Shown one piece after another: positions 1-7,513 of a DNA stretch of 18,325 bases (the stretch's first letter is position 1; each line of letters starts with the position of its first letter). The notes beneath the pieces were generated by a model. It was not told where the DNA came from. It ran no database searches and was given only the letters and a program-made list of their open reading frames with translations. The position numbers and the translations under genes were made by a program. Source of the DNA: Promethearchaeota archaeon (lineage in GTDB: Archaea; Asgardarchaeota; Lokiarchaeia; Sigynarchaeales; SOKP01); the NCBI GenBank assembly GCA_016839635.1, contig JAEOTV010000106.1:1-18325 (forward strand), in the 5' to 3' direction.

Positions 1-116
1 AATTTTTGTATTGTATGTTAAAAAAGCAATTTTAGTCTTTTATAGTTTTAAAAGTTGAACTACAATGGAACTATGAATTAAAATCAAAAAATTAACTTAC
101 TTAAGATTAGAACAAA

Positions 117-377
117 TTATTCTAATACCTCTATTTTTAAATAATCAACTGTAATAGTATTCTTTGTTTCAATTATATCCCCTATTATCAATACTTTTTT
201 ATCTAAAAACTTATCCAATTCAGGATCCTTCTCCCACATGTGCGTTTTTTTCCTGATCAATACTTCTGACCATCTTTTTTTATAATCATCTATTGGTTTA
301 ATTAAATATTCTGGTCCTTCTGAACGCGTTCCCTTTCCTCTAATTATTGCATAGAGGATTCCTCTTATTTCATTCAT
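117..377 (-). CDS. Small conserved-looking hypothetical protein (86 aa) downstream of phosphofructokinase
   Basis: I do not recognise the family. The product is 86 residues, charged and without a membrane segment or cysteine motif. The C-terminal half (about residues 50-85) reads as alternating hydrophobic beta-strand-like stretches around the motif KKVLIIGDIIETKNTITVDY. This could be a small beta-barrel (OB-like) or ferredoxin-like fold, but that is only inference from the residue pattern. The gene starts at an ATG 26 bases after the phosphofructokinase stop codon on the same strand, with no obvious Shine-Dalgarno motif, so it is probably co-transcribed with pfk. No function can be assigned. 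Codon use and AT content match the neighbours, so there is no sign of transfer. Confidence 0.6.
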   Translation of the reverse strand: MNEIRGILYAIIRGKGTRSEGPEYLIKPIDDYKKRWSEVLIRKKTHMWEKDPELDKFLDKKVLIIGDIIETKNTITVDYLKIEVLE

Positions 378-403
378 GAATAATAAAAATTAGTATAAAA
401 TAA

Positions 404-1558
404 TTATTTTTGCTTAGAAAGATATCTTATTTTTACAAGTAAATCGCGTAATTCCATTTTATCATTTTCAGATGTAAGATATTTCTTTTTTACTCCTTCA
501 GAAAGAGGAACAATTTTAATTTTATTTCCTTGAAGTGCTACCATATTTCCAAATTTACCGTCTAATACTGATTTCATTGCAGCTAAACCGAACCTTAAAC
601 CAAGAATTCTGTCAAAAGAATTAGGTGTTCCGGCACGCATTGTATGACCAAGAACTACGCTCCTGCATTCAAATTCTACTCCGTTTTTCTGAAACTCTTC
701 TTTTAAATCATTCCTTAAATTTAGTTCATCGACAATTATTTGAGAAATACCTAATTTAGCTAATAAGGGGTTTCCAAATGTGTCTTTTGGTAATTTATCT
801 ATTGTTTCCTTTGATATGGTTTTAAAATCTCGTTCTAAAGACTCTAACTTAGGATAAGCTCCTTCAGATGCTACTATAATATGATATTTATATCCTGCAA
901 TAGCTCTTTTTTTTAAGATCTCAATAATATCTTTTTCTAAATCAAAAGGAGTTTCGGGGATTAAAATTATATCTGCTCCTGCGGATAACCCACTATACAT
1001 AGTTAGAAAACCGGCATCTCTTCCCATAATTTCAACAACAAATACTCTTTGATGGGAATGTGCAGTAGTAGTTAGATTATCCAAAGTATTAGAAGCTAGT
1101 TGTACAGCACTCCAAAATCCGAAAGTATAATGAGTTCCAGCTAAATCATTGTCAATAGTTTTTGGAACACCAACTACTTTTGCATTAGCAAATTTATGCA
1201 TAGTCTCAGCTACCCCAAGAGTGTCATCTCCTCCGATTGCTATTAACGCATCAATTCCCAACTCATTGAATTTCTCTGTTAACTCTTTTGCTCTTTGTTC
1301 CTTTGATATAACTCCTTTAAATGGATTAGTTCTACTTGTATATAAAATAGTTCCTCCAATTGTATGTAAATCATCATGATCTGCTATTTTGAGTTGGATA
1401 GTATCATTATCTAAAAAGCCTTTCCAACCTTTGAGGATTCCTATGCACTGTACGTTATTATCATAAGCTTTAAGCATGATTCCATAAAGAACAGAATTTA
1501 AACCAGGACAATCTCCTCCTCCAGTTAAGATACCAACTTTTTTTATTTGATTTCCCAT
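404..1558 (-). CDS. pfp: PfkA-family 6-phosphofructokinase, probably pyrophosphate-dependent
   Basis: This enzyme phosphorylates fructose 6-phosphate to fructose 1,6-bisphosphate in the cytoplasm. At 384 aa it matches single-copy PfkA-family enzymes. The phosphoryl-donor loop GGGDCPGLN is at residues 13-21, and the catalytic PKTIDND is at 132-138 with the base Asp136. The sugar-binding MGRDAG is at 178-183 and SEG at 231-233. In this family donor choice follows two positions: ATP enzymes of the E. coli type have Gly at both (GGDG and PGTIDND), whereas PPi enzymes have Asp and Lys. Here the sequence is GGDD (Asp112) and PKTIDND (Lys133), which is the PPi signature. A PPi enzyme would be reversible and serve both glycolysis and gluconeogenesis. 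The archaeal ADP-dependent kinases belong to a different family. The donor assignment is from residues only and needs an assay. Confidence 0.92.
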   Translation of the reverse strand: MGNQIKKVGILTGGGDCPGLNSVLYGIMLKAYDNNVQCIGILKGWKGFLDNDTIQLKIADHDDLHTIGGTILYTSRTNPFKGVISKEQRAKELTEKFNELGIDALIAIGGDDTLGVAETMHKFANAKVVGVPKTIDNDLAGTHYTFGFWSAVQLASNTLDNLTTTAHSHQRVFVVEIMGRDAGFLTMYSGLSAGADIILIPETPFDLEKDIIEILKKRAIAGYKYHIIVASEGAYPKLESLERDFKTISKETIDKLPKDTFGNPLLAKLGISQIIVDELNLRNDLKEEFQKNGVEFECRSVVLGHTMRAGTPNSFDRILGLRFGLAAMKSVLDGKFGNMVALQGNKIKIVPLSEGVKKKYLTSENDKMELRDLLVKIRYLSKQK

Positions 1559-1576
1559 ATATTTTCACTTATTTCA

Positions 1577-1610
1577 TATAGTTAGACTATAACAAAATAG
1601 TTTATAATAA
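1577..1610 (-). promoter_or_regulatory. Probable pfk promoter: TATA-like box and inverted repeat
   Basis: In the 80-base gap upstream of pfk the minus strand has a TATA-like stretch (1601-1610). It lies at a distance that would put transcription start near 1578, about 20 bases before the ATG. A 6-3-6 inverted repeat (TATAGT, three bases, ACTATA; 1577-1591) sits over that predicted start site and could be an operator. In such AT-rich DNA both elements can arise by chance. Confidence 0.3.
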
Positions 1611-1638
1611 AGAATTATGAAAAGGCTATATTTTATAT

Positions 1639-2208
1639 TTATTCTAATTCCTTTATCTTAATTTTTTCAAAAGTGTATTTTGATTTATCCTGGGGAATAA
1701 TATAACTTCCTCCTTGTAAGTCGGTGATTTTTAACGTAAACTTAAATTTTCCTTCTATAGCTTGCTTTAAATTAAACATAAGTTCGTCAATTTCGCTTCT
1801 TTCTGGATCATTTTCTTCTAGATTGTTTATATAAATTGAAACCGCATTTTCAAATCTGAATAAGATACCTTGTACGTTAGTATAATAGAAATCAGCCCTT
1901 GGACCTGGTTCTACCATTAGATCTAACTCAGGAATCTCTAATTTACCTGCTGGTGAGCGATAGATTTTAGATTTAAGGTCTTCTTCATTTGTTATCTGTA
2001 ATGTCATTATCCCAGGTTCCATATTAGTAGTTAAAGGAATTATATCATTTTTATGAAAATTGCACGTATTACATTCAAATTTTAATATGAGCATTTTATC
2101 TCCATCAGGAAGATCATAAAAACTTCTAGTAATGTCAATAATTCCTTTTTGACATGAAGGACATTTAAAAGAATAGATTATCTCATTATTTCTCTTCTTA
2201 CCAGACAT
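1639..2208 (-). CDS. ZPR1-type zinc-ribbon protein
   Basis: The product is 189 aa and corresponds to one ZPR1 module. A four-cysteine zinc ribbon is formed by CPSC (Cys16, Cys19) and CNTC (Cys46, Cys49). It is followed by the typical IIPL strand and a beta-rich domain running to the C-terminus. Eukaryotic ZPR1 carries two such modules in tandem and is a folding chaperone for elongation factor eEF1A. Archaeal forms have a single module, as here, and a similar role with aEF1A is plausible but unproven. The start is the ATG preceding SGKKRN, and no better upstream start is visible. The gene is divergent from the por operon, and its stop lies 80 bases before pfk, which seems to have its own promoter. 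Confidence 0.85.
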   Translation of the reverse strand: MSGKKRNNEIIYSFKCPSCQKGIIDITRSFYDLPDGDKMLILKFECNTCNFHKNDIIPLTTNMEPGIMTLQITNEEDLKSKIYRSPAGKLEIPELDLMVEPGPRADFYYTNVQGILFRFENAVSIYINNLEENDPERSEIDELMFNLKQAIEGKFKFTLKITDLQGGSYIIPQDKSKYTFEKIKIKELE

Positions 2209-2304
2209 ATTAATTTTTCTTAAGTTAAATTAAATTAAATTTAAATGATTTTCATATAATTTTTCTCAAAATCAATGTAAAATAATAGTTTTCTTAATAC
2301 AAGT

Positions 2305-2322
2305 TAATTGTTATAACAATTA
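2305..2322. promoter_or_regulatory. 18-bp perfect palindrome in the zpr1/porG divergent promoter region
   Basis: TAATTGTTATAACAATTA reads identically on both strands. It lies in the 233-base gap between two divergent genes, 97 bases from the zpr1 start and about 37 bases upstream of the TATA-like box of porG. Position and symmetry fit an operator for a dimeric regulator. The site is entirely AT-rich except for two base pairs, so chance occurrence cannot be excluded. Confidence 0.35.
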
Positions 2323-2358
2323 TTATTATAAAGTCTATATTATTGTTTCATATTGCAG

Positions 2359-2367
2359 TTATATAAG
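2359..2367 (+). promoter_or_regulatory. Likely TATA box of the porGDAB operon
   Basis: TTATATAAG matches the archaeal TATA consensus closely. Transcription would start about 25 bases downstream, near 2388, giving a leader of roughly 50 bases before the TTG start of porG. Confidence 0.45.
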
Positions 2368-2441
2368 TAAAATCAATAGAACTTTTATTCATTGTGCCTT
2401 TATTGGACATATCTTAATTAATACAAATAAAGTATAATTAG

Positions 2442-3029
2442 TTGAATAAATTGTCAGACAATCAAAAAATTGTAGAAATATCAATGCATTGTAGAGGTGG
2501 TCAAACATGCATCACAGCAAGCCAATTATTAGCGGAAATGGCATTTGAAGAAGGATTCAAAGATACAATAGCTATCCCTATTATAGGAGCTGAGCGTAGG
2601 GGGGCTCCAATACAAGCTTTTTCAAAAATTTCTAAGAACAAAGCAATTAAAACATATGACAGTGTGGTAAATCCAGATTATATTCTAATGTTTGATACCT
2701 CATTATTAGAAATACCAAGCATAAGAGCTTCTATAAAGGAAGGTGTAAATTTAATAATTAATAGTGCTGATCCAATAGATAAGAGCGATCTCCCTGATAA
2801 TATAAAGATCTTTACTGTAGACGCTACAGGTATTTGCATTCAGAAAAGTTTTATGCACGCTAGTGGCCCAATACTGAATATCCCTATGTTAGGGGCTTTT
2901 GGGAAGATAACAGGGTATTATAATCTAAAGACAATGGAAAAAGTAATTAAAAAACAATTTGGTGAAAAAAGGTTAGAAAATAATATGAGCGTTGCTAAAG
3001 ACGCTTATGAATCAGTAAGAGAGATTTAA
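2442..3029 (+). CDS. porG: Pyruvate:ferredoxin oxidoreductase, gamma subunit
   Basis: This is the gamma subunit (195 aa) of the four-subunit pyruvate:ferredoxin oxidoreductase, which converts pyruvate, CoA and oxidised ferredoxin to acetyl-CoA, CO2 and reduced ferredoxin. The family signature is the N-terminal strand followed by HCRGGQ (HGRGGQ in most members). Then come IGAERRGAP, typical of the domain that helps bind CoA, and a conserved [10 protein letters not shown] strand. The start must be non-ATG. An in-frame TAG ends at 2441, and the first ATG (2484) would cut off the first beta strand, so TTG at 2442 or 2451 is used. The gene is first in a porG-porD-porA-porB operon, two bases ahead of porD. 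Confidence 0.93.
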   Translation: MNKLSDNQKIVEISMHCRGGQTCITASQLLAEMAFEEGFKDTIAIPIIGAERRGAPIQAFSKISKNKAIKTYDSVVNPDYILMFDTSLLEIPSIRASIKEGVNLIINSADPIDKSDLPDNIKIFTVDATGICIQKSFMHASGPILNIPMLGAFGKITGYYNLKTMEKVIKKQFGEKRLENNMSVAKDAYESVREI

Positions 3030-3031
3030 TT

Positions 3032-3379
3032 ATGTCTGATACAGAAAAATGGAAAAAAATTAATAAATCAGTAAAGGAACGTCCTAAAGTTCAGGAATAC
3101 AAAAATTGGAAAGAATTATCCCCAATTCCAATCTCGTTACCAATTGATGGAAATATAGGTACAACTGGAGATTGGAGAACTTTTAGACCAATTATTAAAG
3201 AAGGATGTAATAAATGCGGAATATGCTGGATGTATTGTCCAGAGGGTGTAATCAAAAAGAAAGAGGATGGTACATTTGAAATTGATTTGCGTTATTGTAA
3301 AGGCTGTGGTATATGCGCTAAAGAATGCCCAACAAATAATATAGAGATGATTAGAGAGAGTGATAGAAAAGATGACTGA
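3032..3379 (+). CDS. porD: Pyruvate:ferredoxin oxidoreductase, delta (ferredoxin-like) subunit
   Basis: This is a 115-aa subunit with two [4Fe-4S] cluster motifs: Cys59, 62, 65 and 69 ([12 protein letters not shown]) and Cys89, 92, 95 and 99 ([12 protein letters not shown]). It carries electrons from the thiamine-dependent catalytic core to ferredoxin. The segment [13 protein letters not shown] (41-53) just before the clusters is typical of PorD rather than of free ferredoxins. The ATG follows the porG stop after two bases, and the gene overlaps the start of porA by eight bases (ATGACTGA), which suggests translational coupling. Confidence 0.95.
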   Translation: MSDTEKWKKINKSVKERPKVQEYKNWKELSPIPISLPIDGNIGTTGDWRTFRPIIKEGCNKCGICWMYCPEGVIKKKEDGTFEIDLRYCKGCGICAKECPTNNIEMIRESDRKDD

Positions 3380-4628
3380 AACTCAAGAAGATTTTGCTCA
3401 AAAAAGAGAAACTATTATTATAAAAGGAAATATTGCTGCGGCTTATGCAGCTAAATCTGCTCGAGTCCAAGTAATTAGTGCCTATCCTATAACTCCGCAA
3501 ACTACAGTAGTAGAAAAACTATCTGAATTTGTAGATAATGGATTAATGCCAGGAACTCAGTATATAAAAATGGAGTCAGAACATAGTGTTTTCGCCGCGG
3601 TTATTGGGGCTAGTAAAGTAGGAACTAGAACTTTTACAGCAACATCTGGTCAAGGTATATTTTATGCTCATGAAATGATTCATTGGGCTGCGGGAGCTAG
3701 ACTTCCAATTGTTGTTGCAATTGCATCAAGAGGACCAGCCCCTCCCTGGAATATTTGGGCTGATTTTACTGATGTAATAAGCCAACGAGATACAGGTTGG
3801 ATGAGTTGTTTTTGTGCTGAGCATCAAGAAATATATGATGAAATTCTGATGTCATATAAGGTTTGCGAAGATCACGATATTCTTTTACCTAAATTTGTAT
3901 CTTATGGAGGATTTATTCTCTCACATACTTCAAAACCAGTTATACTCGAAGATCAGGATCGTGTAGATGAATTTTTACCTCCATTACCAAGTGAAGAAGG
4001 CTGGCCGCATATCTGGATGGATCCAAGAAGACCTATGATGTTTGGCAATCTTATCATGCCTTCAAGTTTTTATTATGAATTTAGATTAAAAATTCATGAC
4101 GCTCTTATCAGATCGAAAGAGAAAATTAAAAAAGTTGCTAAAGAATTTGAAAATGCCTTCGGTAGAAATTATGGTAATGGATTAATTCAAGAGTATAAAA
4201 TGGATGATTCAAATGTAGGGGTAATTATTTATGGAGATTTAGCTTTACAAATGGAACAAGCAATAGAAGATTTAAGAGAAGAGGGGTATAAAGTTGGGAT
4301 GGTAAAATTAAGGCATTTTAGACCATTTCCAACAGAAGATATTGTTGAGATGGCTAAAAAGGTGAAGGTTCTCGGAGTTATAGATAGAGCTACTGCATTT
4401 GGCAGCCAAACTGGAGGTCCTGTGAGTTGTGAAGTCAAAGGTGCCCTGCATGAGACAAAAGGAACTGCAACAGTATTACCAATCATTAATGGATTGGGTG
4501 GAAGAGAAGTCACACTCGAACAACAAAAAAATCAAATTATAAAATTAGTTAAATATCATGAAACTGGAGAACTTCCTAAAGATATGATTCATGGAACTCT
4601 CTGGGATGGTTTATTGGAGGTTGAATAG
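3372..4628 (+). CDS. porA: Pyruvate:ferredoxin oxidoreductase, alpha subunit
   Basis: This is the alpha subunit (418 aa from the chosen ATG), which carries the pyrimidine-binding half of the thiamine diphosphate site. The hallmark YPITPQT is at residues 38-44. GPAPPWNIW at about 121-129 and RDTGWM at about 139-144 match the pyruvate-specific members closely, so pyruvate is the likely substrate rather than a 2-oxoglutarate or aryl-pyruvate. The C-terminal domain (about residues 275-415) is the usual transketolase-C-like fold. The ATG at 3372 overlaps the porD stop by eight bases. An in-frame GTG at 3360 is an alternative start that would add four residues. Confidence 0.94.
   Translation: MTETQEDFAQKRETIIIKGNIAAAYAAKSARVQVISAYPITPQTTVVEKLSEFVDNGLMPGTQYIKMESEHSVFAAVIGASKVGTRTFTATSGQGIFYAHEMIHWAAGARLPIVVAIASRGPAPPWNIWADFTDVISQRDTGWMSCFCAEHQEIYDEILMSYKVCEDHDILLPKFVSYGGFILSHTSKPVILEDQDRVDEFLPPLPSEEGWPHIWMDPRRPMMFGNLIMPSSFYYEFRLKIHDALIRSKEKIKKVAKEFENAFGRNYGNGLIQEYKMDDSNVGVIIYGDLALQMEQAIEDLREEGYKVGMVKLRHFRPFPTEDIVEMAKKVKVLGVIDRATAFGSQTGGPVSCEVKGALHETKGTATVLPIINGLGGREVTLEQQKNQIIKLVKYHETGELPKDMIHGTLWDGLLEVE
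4616..4620 (+). promoter_or_regulatory. Shine-Dalgarno GGAGG that decides the porB start
   Basis: GGAGG lies inside the last codons of porA, twelve bases before the ATG at 4633. It supports that ATG over the earlier in-frame ATGs at 4591 and 4606. Confidence 0.55.
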
Positions 4629-4632
4629 AGAA

Positions 4633-5574
4633 ATGGTTAAATTAAAAGAAGCTTTAGAATCTTGCCCAGAAGAATATTTCCTTCCAGGAAATTCTTGTTG
4701 TGCAGGATGTGGTTTAGAAATCGCCATTAGATGGGCAATAAAAGCATTAGGACCTAACACGGCTCTTGTAACTCCCGCTTCTTGTCTAAACGTCGTAGTA
4801 GGATTATGGCCAAAAACTGCACCTAATTTTCCATTTACAAATATGGCTTTTGCAGCGGGTGCGGCAGGAGCAACAGGTATGTCTGCTGCTTTTAAAGCAA
4901 AAGCATATAGATTTCCTGGTAAGGTTTGGGATGAAATGACCACAATTACATTTGCTGGAGATGGTGGTACTGCTGATATTGGAATTCAAGGCTTAAGTGG
5001 AGCAGCAGAAAGAAATTCTGACCAAATTTATGTATGTTACGACAATGAAGCATATATGAACACAGGGATTCAAAGATCTTCAAGTACACCACATGGAGCA
5101 TGGACAAGTACAACTACTAAGGGAAAAGATCGTTTCAAGAAGAATCTTCCCGCAATTATGGCGGCTCATGATATGCCTTATGTGGCTACATGTTCTATTA
5201 GTGAGCCACTTGATTTATATGACAAGTTTAAAAAAGCAAAATCGATTAAAGGCTGTAGATATATCCATATTATGGCTCCTTGCTGTACAGGCTGGGGATT
5301 TAATTCTGAAGATACAATAGAAATTGCGCGCTTAGCTGTAAAAACAGGTTCATGGATTCTATATGAAGTAGAAAATGGAATTATGACCTTATCAAAAGCG
5401 AGTAAATCACTATTAGATCCATCAAAGAGAACTTCACTTATAGACTATATTTCTAAACAAAAAAGATTCGCGAATACTTCAGAAAAAGATTTAATTGAAC
5501 TCCAAGAATATTTGGATCATACTTGGAAACGTCTAGAAGCTGATTTAAGTTGCCAAGAACAATATCCAAAATAA
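4633..5574 (+). CDS. porB: Pyruvate:ferredoxin oxidoreductase, beta subunit
   Basis: This is the beta subunit (313 aa) holding the diphosphate-binding half of the thiamine site and the proximal [4Fe-4S] cluster. CAGCG at residues 23-27 supplies two cluster cysteines. Cys51, 25 residues after Cys26, and the CC pair at 217-218 fit the third and fourth ligands known from Desulfovibrio PFOR. The thiamine motif is GDGGTAD (109-115) ending in DNEAYMNTG (137-145). GAWTST and HDMPYVAT are typical of the pyruvate enzymes. The start at 4633 sits five bases after the porA stop and has a GGAGG upstream. The gene closes the por operon, and tsaC starts 59 bases downstream on the same strand. Confidence 0.94.
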   Translation: MVKLKEALESCPEEYFLPGNSCCAGCGLEIAIRWAIKALGPNTALVTPASCLNVVVGLWPKTAPNFPFTNMAFAAGAAGATGMSAAFKAKAYRFPGKVWDEMTTITFAGDGGTADIGIQGLSGAAERNSDQIYVCYDNEAYMNTGIQRSSSTPHGAWTSTTTKGKDRFKKNLPAIMAAHDMPYVATCSISEPLDLYDKFKKAKSIKGCRYIHIMAPCCTGWGFNSEDTIEIARLAVKTGSWILYEVENGIMTLSKASKSLLDPSKRTSLIDYISKQKRFANTSEKDLIELQEYLDHTWKRLEADLSCQEQYPK

Positions 5575-5633
5575 TCTTTATATTTTTACTTATTCTATTT
5601 TTATTATCAGTTTTAAATTGGAATGGTATTCAA

Positions 5634-6293
5634 ATGGGTTTTTTAGTTAAATTGGCTGGGAAGAATATAAAAGATATTAAGCTTTATCTTGATATTGCTG
5701 TTGAAAATATAATTGAAGGAAAAGTTATTGCTTTTCCAACAGATTCTGTTTATGGAATTGGGGGAGATCCTCAGAATTTAGATGTAATAAATAGAATTTA
5801 TGATATTAAATTTCGCGACAGGTCAAAAGGATTATTATTATTAGTTTCGGATTACGAGGAGGCAAAAAAAATTGCTGAATTCAATGTTACCGGAAAAAAA
5901 TTGGCAGATCGATATTGGCCAGGTCAATTATCTTTAATATTGAAGAGAAAAGAACCGAGTATTATCCCTCCAGAAGTAACTGCATTTCAAAATACGATAG
6001 GTTTACGAATTCCTGAAAATAAAATAATTTCAACCATTTTAAAACTTTTAAAGGAGAGAGGGTATTTTGGAGGGATTATAGGTACTTCAGCAAATTATTC
6101 TGGAGAACCTCCTTCTTTAAGTGGAGAAGAAGTAACGAAAAAAATTTTAAGTCCTATTGATTTAATTATTGATGCTGGTAAGTCAAAAACCAAACTATCA
6201 ACTACAATTATAGATTGTACACTTGAGGAGATAAAATTTTTAAGAATTGGAAAAATTTCAGATGAAGAAATATTAGAATTTTTATCAAAATGA
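5634..6293 (+). CDS. tsaC: L-threonylcarbamoyladenylate synthase (TsaC/Sua5, YrdC domain)
   Basis: This enzyme makes threonylcarbamoyl-AMP from threonine, bicarbonate and ATP, the first step in t6A37 modification of ANN-decoding tRNAs. The KEOPS complex then transfers the group to tRNA. The 219-aa product is a YrdC domain only: PTDSVYG at 35-41, the basic KFRDRSK at 59-65, and TSANYSG at 151-157. It is about the length of bacterial TsaC and lacks the C-terminal Sua5 domain that many archaeal and eukaryotic proteins carry. I chose the ATG at 5634. The frame is open back to a TTG at 5550, but that would add an unlikely hydrophobic leader overlapping porB. Genes for two KEOPS subunits (Cgi121, Pcc1) lie within 6 kb. 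Confidence 0.9.
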   Translation: MGFLVKLAGKNIKDIKLYLDIAVENIIEGKVIAFPTDSVYGIGGDPQNLDVINRIYDIKFRDRSKGLLLLVSDYEEAKKIAEFNVTGKKLADRYWPGQLSLILKRKEPSIIPPEVTAFQNTIGLRIPENKIISTILKLLKERGYFGGIIGTSANYSGEPPSLSGEEVTKKILSPIDLIIDAGKSKTKLSTTIIDCTLEEIKFLRIGKISDEEILEFLSK

Positions 6294-6305
6294 AGAGTGA
6301 GATAT

Positions 6306-6821
6306 ATGAAAAATTTTAATCTATTAGTGTCAACTTCGCGATATAATGAAACAAACGCAAAATCAGAATTATGGTTTACATTATTAATGTGCGATGACAT
6401 GTATCCAATCATATCCGGAATTCAGTTCCCTGGTTTAATTACAGCGTTTACTAATTTAAGTCCAAAAAGAGTTCTGGCCAAAATCAGGAAAATTCAAGAA
6501 AAAGATCCTAACTATTTTCAATTTATATTAAAAATTATACCAATTGATTTTATTTGTGAAACTGATATTAAATCTATTGAAAGAATAATACGAGAAAACC
6601 AGAAGCAATTTATAGATAAACAAGATTCTTTTAAGATAACTTTAAAACGTAGACATCATCAAATGATTGAAAGAAACAGTTTTATAGAAGTAATTGCAAA
6701 TCTTATAGATAATAAAGTCAATCTTGAAAATCCAGATAAGATTGTCAGAATTGAAGTATTAGGAAATATAACTGGAGTATCTTTTTTGAAAAAGAATGAG
6801 ATTATTAGAAATAAGAAATGA
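6306..6821 (+). CDS. THUMP-domain RNA-binding protein (Tan1-like)
   Basis: The product (171 aa) has an N-terminal ferredoxin-like region opening with NLLVSTSR and a C-terminal THUMP domain. The latter contains ITLKRRHHQMI, then VNLENPDKIVRIEVLG near residues 134-149 and GVSFLKK, which is the usual THUMP ending. THUMP domains bind the acceptor end of tRNA. Stand-alone proteins of this size resemble Tan1, the partner of the acetyltransferase that makes ac4C12 in eukaryotic tRNA. There is no methyltransferase, ThiI or pseudouridine-synthase domain here, so it is probably an adaptor. The start is the ATG at 6306, and a GTG at 6297 is an alternative. It follows tsaC after 12 bases, likely in one transcript, and converges with cgi121 across 11 bases. 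Confidence 0.82.
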   Translation: MKNFNLLVSTSRYNETNAKSELWFTLLMCDDMYPIISGIQFPGLITAFTNLSPKRVLAKIRKIQEKDPNYFQFILKIIPIDFICETDIKSIERIIRENQKQFIDKQDSFKITLKRRHHQMIERNSFIEVIANLIDNKVNLENPDKIVRIEVLGNITGVSFLKKNEIIRNKK

Positions 6822-6832
6822 TTTACTAAATT

Positions 6833-7513
6833 TTATAGATTTTTTGCCTTCTCCACATATAATAGAGCCATTTTTTCACATATTAAATCATATATTGCCG
6901 AAGTTATGGAACTTAAACTAAGATCTGAATTAGGTGTAATTATTCCATAAGATTTAATAACGGAATTAAGTTGGTTATCAGAAATTTCAAAGTATTTTTT
7001 TATTACACTAATCTTAGTATTTGTTTGATCATTAATAGTCAATTCTGCTTCTTCAGCTGATAAAACGCTCAATAAGGTTAAATATATAATGTTTAAATTA
7101 TTTTTTGGTGAGATAATACAAAAAGTTAGTTTATCTTTATTTAAATCTGAATATTCAATCCCAAAACTCTCAATACTCTTTTGGATTTGCCGATTGGCAG
7201 CTAAATATAGTAGAAGTTCAATGTTCTTTTTGTTGGAAATGTTTTTATTCTGCAGAAATGCTTTCTCTAAATAATAGCATGCTGTGAAAATATGGTCCTC
7301 ATTTAAGATATACTTATCTTTAATAAATTGGACCATTGAATTGTTATACTTACTTTGTATCTCATTAATTATATTAAAAAACTGATTTACTGCTTTTTCT
7401 TCAGAATCTATTTTATTAGTATCTATAATCTTATTCAGAGATGTTTTGATTTGATTAATCGCAACAAAATAATGTAAATTTGTGTCTTGAATTTTAAATT
7501 CTTTTACAATCAC
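6833..7513 (-). CDS. cgi121: KEOPS complex subunit Cgi121
   Basis: Cgi121 (human TPRKB) is the KEOPS subunit that contacts Bud32 and binds the tRNA 3' end, helping t6A synthesis. The diagnostic core is near residues 90-120: KNISNKKNIELLLYLAANRQ, continuing into IQKSIESFGI. It aligns residue by residue, from memory, with the RASGQRQI...AIKIIGA block of the M. jannaschii protein, and is followed by the usual strand CIISP and a C-terminal helix ending EKMALL. At 226 aa it is longer than most archaeal members (about 150 aa) because the part before the core is extended. The GTG at 7513 overlaps the ecfT stop (GTGA) and has GGAG nine bases upstream. A GTG at 7528 is also possible. It is the last gene of the ECF transporter operon. 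Confidence 0.85.
   Translation of the reverse strand: MIVKEFKIQDTNLHYFVAINQIKTSLNKIIDTNKIDSEEKAVNQFFNIINEIQSKYNNSMVQFIKDKYILNEDHIFTACYYLEKAFLQNKNISNKKNIELLLYLAANRQIQKSIESFGIEYSDLNKDKLTFCIISPKNNLNIIYLTLLSVLSAEEAELTINDQTNTKISVIKKYFEISDNQLNSVIKSYGIITPNSDLSLSSITSAIYDLICEKMALLYVEKAKNL

Noticed and set aside
3360..3371. GTG at 3360 as the porA start
   Set aside because: It is possible, but the ATG at 3372 overlaps the porD stop in a typical coupling arrangement. It is recorded as the alternative.
4229..4943. Open frames on the minus strand opposite porA and porB
   Set aside because: They are antisense to conserved coding sequence with clear catalytic motifs and have no recognisable product.
5550..5633. 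An N-terminal extension of tsaC with a hydrophobic, signal-like leader
   Set aside because: It would use a TTG start overlapping porB and place a membrane segment before a soluble cytoplasmic enzyme. The ATG at 5634 gives the normal TsaC N-terminus.
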